From a virus, in IMG/VR virus record IMGVR_UViG_3300018426_000192, positions 1-21,551 of that record: 21,551 bases of DNA; one strand, given 5' to 3'. The notes beneath the pieces are model-generated. The model was not told the DNA's origin. It saw only the letters and a program-made list of their open reading frames with translations, and searched no databases. Below are positions 14,736 through 21,303 of the stretch, piece after piece; within the stretch, counting starts at the first letter, position 1; each line of letters starts with the position of its first letter. Made by a program: the position numbers and the translations under genes.

Positions 14736-15501
14736 GAGAATTGAAGATTATGATAAAGTGCTACCAATTAATGAATTGTATAGATGTGTACAATCAGAAG
14801 GTAGTAGATTTGGCAGACCGACAATTGCAATTCGAGTAACAGGCTGTACTCATAGATGTTGGTTCGGCGAAGGCGGTTGGTGTGATAGTTGGTATTCATC
14901 TATACACCCAGAGAAAGGTAAGTATACTTTCAATGATATTATCGATATTTATGATAGGAATCCGCATGTAAAAGAAATGATGTTGACGGGCGGGTCACCG
15001 ACTATGCAGCCTGCTCTGGTAAATGAATTAATGCATCTTGCTCAGAGTAAAGGCATAACAGTAACTATTGAAACTGAGGGGTCGCATTTTGTTGAAACTG
15101 ATTACCCGATTGATCTCATTTCTCTTAGTCCTAAGTTTTCTAACTCTGTCCCTGAGTTGGGTATTAGTACGCCCGGCGGTAAGATTGTTGATGAAAGGTT
15201 TATCCGTCAGCATGAGAAGTATAGACTTAATACTCAGGCAATTCGAGAAATGATTGACTTTCATAAGGATTATCACTACAAACCGGTTTGGGATGGTACC
15301 GAACAATGTTTAAAAGAACTAGAACAATATCGTATAGAATTAGGAATTCCCAAAGATAAAACATATATTATGCCTGCAGGAGATACTAGAGAACAGTTAA
15401 TTAAAATGTATCCGTTAGTATTTGAGCTCTGTGCAGAACATGGTTATAACATGACCGGCAGAGACCATATCATAGCATTTGATACAGATCGAGCAGTATA
15501 A
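14725..15501 (+). CDS. queE: 7-carboxy-7-deazaguanine synthase, QueE-like radical SAM enzyme
   Basis: QueE rearranges 6-carboxytetrahydropterin to 7-carboxy-7-deazaguanine by radical SAM chemistry. The 258-residue protein shows RCVQSEGSRFGRPTIAIRV (the QGEG/GxPt opening), a cysteine motif C41-X3-C45-X7-C53 in place of the usual CX3CX2C, LTGGSPTMQP (the GGEP site that binds SAM), ETEGS and ISLSPKF (the SPK motif). ATG 14725 is chosen because GGAG lies four bases upstream and the protein then starts at the conserved region. An in-frame ATG at 14674 would extend it into queD and is less likely. The overlap with queD indicates translational coupling. Activity is likely, but the wider loop between the second and third Cys is unusual. 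Confidence 0.85.
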   Translation: MATKRIEDYDKVLPINELYRCVQSEGSRFGRPTIAIRVTGCTHRCWFGEGGWCDSWYSSIHPEKGKYTFNDIIDIYDRNPHVKEMMLTGGSPTMQPALVNELMHLAQSKGITVTIETEGSHFVETDYPIDLISLSPKFSNSVPELGISTPGGKIVDERFIRQHEKYRLNTQAIREMIDFHKDYHYKPVWDGTEQCLKELEQYRIELGIPKDKTYIMPAGDTREQLIKMYPLVFELCAEHGYNMTGRDHIIAFDTDRAV

Positions 15502-15512
15502 AGTAGATACAA

Positions 15513-15698
15513 ATGAAAAAGTTATTTTTTATGTTAATTGCTGCATGTTTCGTATCTTGTACGATTCCTGCAGAGAACAAAATTATTATAGTGCAACCTG
15601 GTAAAAATGCACATAAAACAGATGTAATATTCTTACCAGATAGTATTGTATTACATAACTACGTCATGTCACATAGAGCAGAGGAAGAACTAAAATGA
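15513..15698 (+). CDS. Small lipoprotein (61 aa)
   Basis: MKKLFFMLIAACFVSC is a lipoprotein signal peptide with a lipobox ending at C16 (FVSC). The mature part is ~45 residues, with a short beta-like stretch (KIIIVQPG) and a charged end (RAEEELK). It should be attached to the inner or outer membrane on the periplasmic side. Possible roles are an Rz1-like outer-membrane spanin, superinfection exclusion or envelope modification; its distance from recognised lysis genes makes spanin only a guess. Its stop overlaps the GroES-like gene as ATGA. Confidence 0.55.
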   Translation: MKKLFFMLIAACFVSCTIPAENKIIIVQPGKNAHKTDVIFLPDSIVLHNYVMSHRAEEELK

Positions 15699-16006
15699 AA
15701 ATGAAGCCAACAGGTGACCAGGTATTGTTGAAAAAACAACAAGGTCAAGAAAAAACTAAATCAGGTATCATTCTTACAGCGAATGATGATAATTATCAAT
15801 ATGCCGATGTCATTGCATGCGGTCCTGGATTATTTACACAAACTGGAGACCGTATCCCGATGACAGTTTCCCCTGGTGATGTTGCATTACTACACGGCCG
15901 TTTATTGAGAGGTGATAATGAAGTTATATTAGATAACGAGACATATTTGTTAGTTAGAGAGTCTGATATATCAATGATTTCAACAGGAAATGGCAATGAC
16001 AAATAA
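15695..16006 (+). CDS. GroES-like co-chaperonin
   Basis: The 103-residue protein matches GroES along its length: KPTGDQVLLKK at the start, KTKSGIILT as the mobile loop and its flank, YADVIACGPG, SPGDVALLHG, and NETYLLVRESDI at the end. Phage co-chaperonins such as T4 gp31 cap host GroEL to fold large phage proteins, usually the capsid protein. This one looks closer to cellular GroES in sequence and length than gp31 does. It begins in the ATGA overlap with the lipoprotein gene (a second in-frame ATG lies at 15701). It overlaps folE by 11 nt. No GroEL gene is in the window, so it probably pairs with the host chaperonin. Confidence 0.85.
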   Translation: MKMKPTGDQVLLKKQQGQEKTKSGIILTANDDNYQYADVIACGPGLFTQTGDRIPMTVSPGDVALLHGRLLRGDNEVILDNETYLLVRESDISMISTGNGNDK

Positions 16007-16670
16007 AGTGAATTTAGAACTCGTTCGCCAAGGTTTTGCTAACGGCGTTGCTGCAGGCCGGCCATTAACGGATGACGAAAAAGATGAAATGATAACTAAT
16101 GCAGCGGCCGCCTTCGGTGAATTTCTAGATGCGTTGAAATGTGATTGGCGCGACGATCCTAACTCAAACGATACACCTAGGCGTGTTGCGAAAGCATATG
16201 TTAATGATTTATGGGCTGGTCGATATGAAGCACCACCATCAATCACTGCATTCCCATCCGATGGATATGATGGTATGGTGTTCGAAGGCGGTATACCGCT
16301 GACATCAATGTGTTCACATCACCATCAAACTATTATGGGTAAAGTGCATGTAGCATATATACCAGGTGAGGATAGTAAAGTTATAGGTCTTAGTAAACTT
16401 AATCGCTTGGTAGAACATTTTGCTCGACGCGGAGCTATACAAGAACAACTAACCGTAGCGATACATAATGCAATTGATTCAATTATTGACAATAATAATG
16501 GAGTTGCGGTTATGATTGAAGCTACTCATAATTGTGTACAATGCCGCGGTGTAAAACATGGAGGTGCTAGTATGAAGACAAGTAAGTTGACAGGTGCATT
16601 CAAGAATGACCCAGCAACTAGGAATGAATATTATGAATTCGTGAGAGGTTATGGAAATTTTAATACCTGA
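15996..16670 (+). CDS. folE: GTP cyclohydrolase I, FolE
   Basis: FolE converts GTP to 7,8-dihydroneopterin triphosphate, the first step of preQ0/queuosine (and folate) synthesis. Key sites are present: MCSHHHQTIMGKVHVAYIP with C106 and H109/H110 at the zinc and active site, VIGLSKLNRLVEHFARR, the QEQLT segment (QVQERL block), and HNCVQCRGVKHGG with C180 as the third zinc ligand. From ATG 15996 it is 224 residues, close to E. coli FolE (222). This start is preferred to ATG 15990 because AGGA (15985-15988) is then seven bases away. With queD and queE encoded just upstream, it most likely feeds 7-deazaguanine synthesis. It overlaps the phosphoribosyltransferase gene by 20 nt. Confidence 0.9.
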   Translation: MTNKVNLELVRQGFANGVAAGRPLTDDEKDEMITNAAAAFGEFLDALKCDWRDDPNSNDTPRRVAKAYVNDLWAGRYEAPPSITAFPSDGYDGMVFEGGIPLTSMCSHHHQTIMGKVHVAYIPGEDSKVIGLSKLNRLVEHFARRGAIQEQLTVAIHNAIDSIIDNNNGVAVMIEATHNCVQCRGVKHGGASMKTSKLTGAFKNDPATRNEYYEFVRGYGNFNT

Positions 16671-17154
16671 GTATAAAATAGAGCGTCGTGTACGTGCTAT
16701 GGCACATACAATATCAGAGGAACATAAGAATAGCGGCAATGCATATCCACCTGTAATGGTATGTGTATTGAACGGCGGCTTTATGTTTTTTACTGATATA
16801 GTACGAGATATGGGTATCGATATTGAAATTGATTTTATACGGCCTAAGTCATATCATGGCCGAGATAATTCGCAGGGCGTACAATTTACAAAAGGAATAG
16901 AAACTGACCTACGAAATAAACACGTATATATCATTGAAGATATTGTGGATACGGGCGCAACTATGAAAGAAATATTGGACCGGTTAGCACAACACGAGCC
17001 AGCTAGTGTCAAGATTGTAACTTTAGTAGAGCGTAACGGAACTGCATTTCCAGCCGACCATACGTGCTTTACTATTGGCGATGAATGGGTTGTCGGTTAT
17101 GGTTTTGATGACGACGGTCTAAAACGTAACTATAGAAACATATACAAGATATAA
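16651..17154 (+). CDS. Hypoxanthine/guanine-type phosphoribosyltransferase
   Basis: The 167-residue protein follows the HPRT family throughout: VMVCVLNGGFMFFTDIVRDM, DFIRPKSYHG, the PRPP-binding motif VYIIEDIVDTGAT (E96-D97, D100), and EWVVGYGFDDD near the end. The family joins a purine base to PRPP, giving a nucleotide. The position equivalent to human HPRT K165, which contacts the purine O6, reads E127 in TLVERNG, so base preference may be altered. The gene overlaps folE by 20 nt and belongs to the same transcription unit. It could therefore handle guanine, hypoxanthine or a deazaguanine base. Purine salvage is the default reading; a deazaguanine role is speculation. Confidence 0.8.
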   Translation: MEILIPEYKIERRVRAMAHTISEEHKNSGNAYPPVMVCVLNGGFMFFTDIVRDMGIDIEIDFIRPKSYHGRDNSQGVQFTKGIETDLRNKHVYIIEDIVDTGATMKEILDRLAQHEPASVKIVTLVERNGTAFPADHTCFTIGDEWVVGYGFDDDGLKRNYRNIYKI

Positions 17155-17155
17155 C

Positions 17156-17311
17156 ATGAATCATCCAGATCCACTTAAACATCAATACGTGAGTTTCGCT
17201 AAATCTGCTATACGTATTATTGGCTATATTTGTTTACCATTTCATTTGCCTTTAGCCGTAGGAGTACTTATATTAAGCGAAGCAGTTGGAATTATTGAAG
17301 AGCTCGTTTAA
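17156..17311 (+). CDS. Small membrane protein (51 aa)
   Basis: ATG 17156 lies one base after the phosphoribosyltransferase stop, and the TAA overlaps the polymerase ATG as TAATG. The frame exactly fills a gap that would otherwise be 156 nt. The sequence opens MNHPDPLKHQYVSFAKSAIR, then residues ~19-46 form a hydrophobic stretch with a central Pro, and it ends in the acidic IIEELV. From memory, similar tiny proteins lie next to polymerase genes in other marine T4-like phages. Function unknown; it might anchor something to the membrane. Confidence 0.6.
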   Translation: MNHPDPLKHQYVSFAKSAIRIIGYICLPFHLPLAVGVLILSEAVGIIEELV

Positions 17312-19791
17312 TGTATCAAGCAATAGCATATCGTAAAGCTGATAACTCAGTACATATATGGGATGATAGAAAAGGATATCATTCATTTAAATATAAATCA
17401 TATGCATATCGCAAGTCTGATTGGGGCGATTGTGTTGCATTAGATGGCAATCGCGTTTCAAAAATATATGACTTCGATCGTGATGAGCAAGGATTATATG
17501 AGTCTGATATCAACCCAGAAACTCGTACATTGATAGACTTATACACAGATTCCGATGAAGCATCTATCGGTCATCGTACGTTGTACATTGATATCGAGGT
17601 TGATGTGGAAGATGGGTTTCCTACGCCAGAGACTGCTGAAAATGAAATAACATCGATTGCAATATATGATGCTGCGGGTGATGAAAAGTTTGTATGGATC
17701 CTAGATAAAAATGGCGATGTGCCATCGATGAAGCGTGATAACTTATCTACGATATCATGTGCAACCGAATATGAGTTGTTACAAAAATTTATGGGTAAGT
17801 ATCATGAAATTCAGCCTACAATTATTACGGGCTGGAATATCGACTTTTTTGATATCCCATACTTATTCAATCGTATGGTCAATGTAATGGGACAGCAGTT
17901 TGCTCGTTCATTATCGCCTATTAAAGATGTTATATGGCTTAAACACCGCAATCGTTATCGTATTTCAGGTGTATCGTGTTTGGATTATATGGCGTTATAT
18001 AAAAACTTTACATATTCTCAAGAATCTAGTTATTCGTTAGAAGCTATTTCGCAGAAAGAATTAGGTAAAGGTAAGATTAAATATGACGGCACATTAAACG
18101 ATCTATTAAAAGATGATATACAGAAATATGTCGATTATAATATGAATGACGTAGATCTTGTCGTTGAATTAGATGATAAGATGAAATTGATTGACCTTGC
18201 AAGAGGTATTTGTCATAAAGGTCATGTGCCATATGAAGATTTCTTATTTGCAACTAGATATCTTGATGGAGCTGCATTAACATACCTTAAACGTAATGGT
18301 ATAGTAGCACCAAGTAGAGCACCGAGAAATTCAGATGAGCCATTAGACTTATTAGGAGCATATGTAAAGGCACCGAATCCAGGTAGATATAAATGGGTAT
18401 ATGACCTTGACTTAACATCTTTGTATCCTAGTATTATCATGACACTTAACGTTTCACCAGAAACTAAAGTAACTAAGTTAGATAATTTTGATGGCAAAGG
18501 TTATGTTAAAGGCACTGGTACTCATTATACAGATGGATGGAATGGATGGGAGTCTGCAGCTGATCTTAAAGCATATTTAGAATCAAATGACTATTCTATT
18601 GCAGCGAACGGCGTTGTATATGATCGTAAATTAAACGGCTTTTTGCCGTCCATACTTGATAAATGGTTTAATGAACGCGTAGAGTACAAAAATTTACGTA
18701 AGAAGTTTGAAAAGGAAGGTGATACTGCTAAAGCAGTTTATTACGATCAAATGCAACTTGTTACTAAAATTCTTTTGAATTCATTTTACGGCGTATTAGG
18801 CAATCCTGGATTTAGATTCTTTGATCCAGATAATGCGGTTGCTATTACGAGTACCGGACAACAACTTATCAAGTTTACTGCAGATATAGGCAATCAATAT
18901 TATCGTAAAGAACTTGGTATTGATAAAGATTATTGCATTTATACGGATACAGACTCTACATTCTTTTCATCTTTGCCATTGATAGAGAAACGATATCCGG
19001 AGTATGATATAACTGATGAAAAGTGGATGGCGGATAAGACAATTGAAATTGCATCCGAAGTACAGAATTTCATAAACAATGCATATGACTTATATGGTAA
19101 GCGGTTTCATAATGTTGACACGCATAGATTTGATATTAAACAAGAGTTTGTAGCAAAAGCCGGCCTTTGGATTGCAAAGAAACGATATGCTCAATGGCTA
19201 ATTAATCAAGAGGGGCATACAATTTCTCGACTTGATGTAAAAGGGTTAGACGTCGTACGGTCATCATTCCCGCCGGCATTTAGATCATTTATGGCAGAGG
19301 TCTTAGAAGACATACTCAATGATATTGATAAGACAGACTTAGATGAAAAGATATTGTCATTTAAAGAGTCTATCAAGTCTCGCGATTTGTTAGAAATAAT
19401 GTTTCCGGTAGGTGTTAAAAACGTTACCAAGTATTTGACAAAAGGCGCATCACCATTCGCGCCTGCAGCAAAAGGTACGCCTGTACATGTTAAATCTGCT
19501 ATTAATTATAATGATATGTTACGATATCATAAAATTAAATCAGTACGTAGTATAATTAATGGTGAGAAGATTAAATGGACATATCTAAAAAAGAATCCAA
19601 TGAATCTTAATTCAATTGCAATGAAAGGTTATGAAGACCCGCAGCCGATTGTAGATTTTGTTAATCAATATATAGATCATGATAAGATCTTTAAATCTTC
19701 TTTTGAAAATAAACTAAACGATTTTTATGATGCCCTTGATTGGGGCAGAATACCCGAAAACAATAATTTGGGTAAATTCTTTGCTTTCTGA
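17311..19791 (+). CDS. 43: DNA polymerase family B, gp43-like replicative polymerase
   Basis: All exonuclease and polymerase motifs are present. Exo I is TLYIDIEVD (D94, E96), Exo II is ITGWNIDFFDIPYLFNR and Exo III is DYNMNDVDL. Motif A is DLDLTSLYPS (D367), motif B is KILLNSFYG (486-494) and motif C is YTDTDS (544-549). The enzyme should copy the phage genome with proofreading, together with the gp32-, UvsX- and gp41-like proteins encoded upstream. It has 826 residues against 898 for T4 gp43. The C-terminal end, LDWGRIPENNNLGKFFAF, resembles the sliding-clamp-binding tail of the family. The start at 17311 overlaps the preceding stop by one base. Intact catalytic residues mark it as the main replicative polymerase. 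Confidence 0.93.
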   Translation: MYQAIAYRKADNSVHIWDDRKGYHSFKYKSYAYRKSDWGDCVALDGNRVSKIYDFDRDEQGLYESDINPETRTLIDLYTDSDEASIGHRTLYIDIEVDVEDGFPTPETAENEITSIAIYDAAGDEKFVWILDKNGDVPSMKRDNLSTISCATEYELLQKFMGKYHEIQPTIITGWNIDFFDIPYLFNRMVNVMGQQFARSLSPIKDVIWLKHRNRYRISGVSCLDYMALYKNFTYSQESSYSLEAISQKELGKGKIKYDGTLNDLLKDDIQKYVDYNMNDVDLVVELDDKMKLIDLARGICHKGHVPYEDFLFATRYLDGAALTYLKRNGIVAPSRAPRNSDEPLDLLGAYVKAPNPGRYKWVYDLDLTSLYPSIIMTLNVSPETKVTKLDNFDGKGYVKGTGTHYTDGWNGWESAADLKAYLESNDYSIAANGVVYDRKLNGFLPSILDKWFNERVEYKNLRKKFEKEGDTAKAVYYDQMQLVTKILLNSFYGVLGNPGFRFFDPDNAVAITSTGQQLIKFTADIGNQYYRKELGIDKDYCIYTDTDSTFFSSLPLIEKRYPEYDITDEKWMADKTIEIASEVQNFINNAYDLYGKRFHNVDTHRFDIKQEFVAKAGLWIAKKRYAQWLINQEGHTISRLDVKGLDVVRSSFPPAFRSFMAEVLEDILNDIDKTDLDEKILSFKESIKSRDLLEIMFPVGVKNVTKYLTKGASPFAPAAKGTPVHVKSAINYNDMLRYHKIKSVRSIINGEKIKWTYLKKNPMNLNSIAMKGYEDPQPIVDFVNQYIDHDKIFKSSFENKLNDFYDALDWGRIPENNNLGKFFAF

Positions 19792-19810
19792 AAAAAACAA
19801 CTTATATTAA
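19788..19810 (+). promoter_or_regulatory. Promoter-like motif CTGAAA-N7-CTTATATTAA
   Basis: CTGAAA (19788-19793) overlaps the end of the polymerase gene; CTTATATTAA (19801-19810) ends four bases before the ATG at 19815, which has no ribosome-binding site. The spacing is identical to the copies at 1474 and 13787. Confidence 0.4.
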
Positions 19811-19814
19811 CATT

Positions 19815-20255
19815 ATGATAGGATATAAAGAACATTGGCTTGGTATCGAATGTGAGGGTCGATACTCAGGCATGAAGACAGTATTTATTGGCGATATTAG
19901 TACTAATATGCTTGATACATTTGTACCAAAATACCCACATATATACTTTTGCTCCACGGCTACTACACAATTGATTAATAACGACGTCGCCGGCCGTACA
20001 TGGGAATGGTTTTTGAATTGGATTTTAGATCATAACATATTAGTAACATTAGAAGTTAACTTCGCAGATCTACGTAATGTGCCCGCGGCGATACGTAATA
20101 AAGTACATATCATGTACATGTATCATGATAGTGATTTTGATTTGCTAAAATCTACAGATTCTATTAAAGTAGTGCATGATTCGTATAGTCTGCATTGCAT
20201 TACAAAATATAATATGCAAAAGGTTACATCAGATGGATATACAAACGACAAATAA
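19815..20255 (+). CDS. QueE-like protein lacking the radical-SAM cysteines, or unknown (146 aa)
   Basis: I do not recognise this gene with certainty. The opening HWLGIECEGRYSGMKTVFIG resembles the QueE N-terminus (SIQGEGRxxGxPTVFxR). Later NILVTLEVNF resembles the strand holding the ETNG motif, and LKSTDSIKVVHD resembles the DxxKFV segment. No CX3CX2C or related cysteine cluster is present; the three Cys are dispersed. If related, it would be a shortened paralogue without iron-sulfur chemistry, perhaps a substrate-binding or partner protein. It has a promoter-like motif just upstream and overlaps the glycosyltransferase gene by 23 nt, in a block that continues into the TGT-like gene. The alternative is a phage protein of unknown fold. 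Confidence 0.4.
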   Translation: MIGYKEHWLGIECEGRYSGMKTVFIGDISTNMLDTFVPKYPHIYFCSTATTQLINNDVAGRTWEWFLNWILDHNILVTLEVNFADLRNVPAAIRNKVHIMYMYHDSDFDLLKSTDSIKVVHDSYSLHCITKYNMQKVTSDGYTNDK

Positions 20256-20793
20256 TACATTATTTATTGTAGACCTTGAACCCGTAGAAACTAGATATAC
20301 TGGAGAATGGAAGACACATATACCGAAGCTGTTGCGAGAGTCCTTAGATATTGGCGCGGTGGAAATTATCGAAGGACCAGACGATATTCCGGCGGCCACG
20401 ACCCCCGGAGCTTTTCTGAATTTTGGAGGAACGAACATCTACAAGAGCGCGCAGATGATGCAAATTGGCCGCCTATTCTGTGAAGGAAAGGTTAAGCCCG
20501 GTGATCAATTTCTTTATACAGATGCATGGAATCCAACTATATTGCAATTAAAATATATGAGTCAATTATTGGACATTCCAATTAAGATACATGCTCTCTG
20601 GCATGCAGGTAACTACGACGAAAATGATTTCTTAGGACGTCTTATAAAAGATAAATGGGTTAATCATTGTGAGCATGCTATGGCCGAAGCAATTGACTAT
20701 AATTGGTTTGCCAGCGATTATCATATTCGATTATTTCAAAGTAAATTTGGATTCGATTGTTCGAAGCTACGGACAGATAGGCCTATGGAGTAG
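20233..20793 (+). CDS. GT-B glycosyltransferase, N-terminal part, ends at in-frame TAG
   Basis: ATG 20233 is chosen over the in-frame ATG at 20176 because AAAAGG lies about nine bases upstream and because it shortens the overlap with the previous gene to 23 nt. The 186 residues look like the acceptor-side domain of a GT-B glycosyltransferase: TLFIVDLEPVETRYTGEWK, PGAFLNFGGTN, FLYTDAWNPT, ALWHAGNYDEND and FASDYHIRLFQSKFG. The frame stops at TAG 20791 after RTDRPME. The same frame continues without a gap into the sugar-nucleotide-binding half, so this is probably one gene of ~355 residues with a nonsense codon. Bases ~20341-20460 are about 52% G+C, well above their surroundings (about 30% at 20521-20580). 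Confidence 0.6.
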   Translation: MDIQTTNNTLFIVDLEPVETRYTGEWKTHIPKLLRESLDIGAVEIIEGPDDIPAATTPGAFLNFGGTNIYKSAQMMQIGRLFCEGKVKPGDQFLYTDAWNPTILQLKYMSQLLDIPIKIHALWHAGNYDENDFLGRLIKDKWVNHCEHAMAEAIDYNWFASDYHIRLFQSKFGFDCSKLRTDRPME

Positions 20794-21303
20794 TTTGAAA
20801 GTACAATTACGCCGACAACACATAAAAGAGATTTAATTTTATTTCCGCATAGGATTGCTCCAGAGAAACAGCTTGATATCTTTAAAGATTTGCAAAAACA
20901 TATACCTGAATATGAATTTGTTGTATGCCAAGAAGACAAGTTAACGAAAGAACAATACCATAAACTACTTAGAGAAGCACGTATGGTTTTTTCAGCTAAT
21001 CTGCAAGAGACATTAGGTATTTCGTGTTATGAAGGATGCTTGGCAAACGCAATCCCATGTGTTCCAGATCGCTTAAGTTACTGCGAGATGTATGATGATA
21101 CATTTAAATATCCTAGCGAATGGACAGAGTCATATGAGTCATATGAAGCAAATCGGCATAAACTTATAAAATATATTCGCACAATGATGAGTCAACCGGA
21201 ATCGCAAATATTCCCTAAGTTGTCTGTACAATCAAAATTTTTGCATGATCATTATTTTTCATGTAATGATCTAATCAAGGAAATTAATGAACTCGCTCGA
21301 TAA
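20794..21303 (+). CDS. GT-B glycosyltransferase, C-terminal part, same frame after the TAG
   Basis: The frame continues from the TAG for 169 residues. It reads RDLILFPHRIAPEKQLDIF, then PEYEFVVCQ, MVFSANLQETLGISCYEG and PCVPDRLSYCEMY. These are the donor-binding domain motifs of GT-B (GT4-like) enzymes: the opening FxxRxxxxKQ strand-loop and the ExxG-type motif (ETLGISCYEG) that holds the nucleotide sugar. There is no ATG near the beginning (the first usable codons are TTG 20890 or ATT), so independent translation of a working protein is unlikely. The donor sugar and the target are unknown; a modified DNA base is possible given the TGT-like gene that overlaps its end by 17 nt. Confidence 0.55.
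   Translation, partial: FESTITPTTHKRDLILFPHRIAPEKQLDIFKDLQKHIPEYEFVVCQEDKLTKEQYHKLLREARMVFSANLQETLGISCYEGCLANAIPCVPDRLSYCEMYDDTFKYPSEWTESYESYEANRHKLIKYIRTMMSQPESQIFPKLSVQSKFLHDHYFSCNDLIKEINELAR

Noticed and set aside
21124-21148. Tandem repeat of GAGTCATAT
   Set aside because: Two copies inside the glycosyltransferase coding sequence, encoding ESYESYE; too short to be an independent element.
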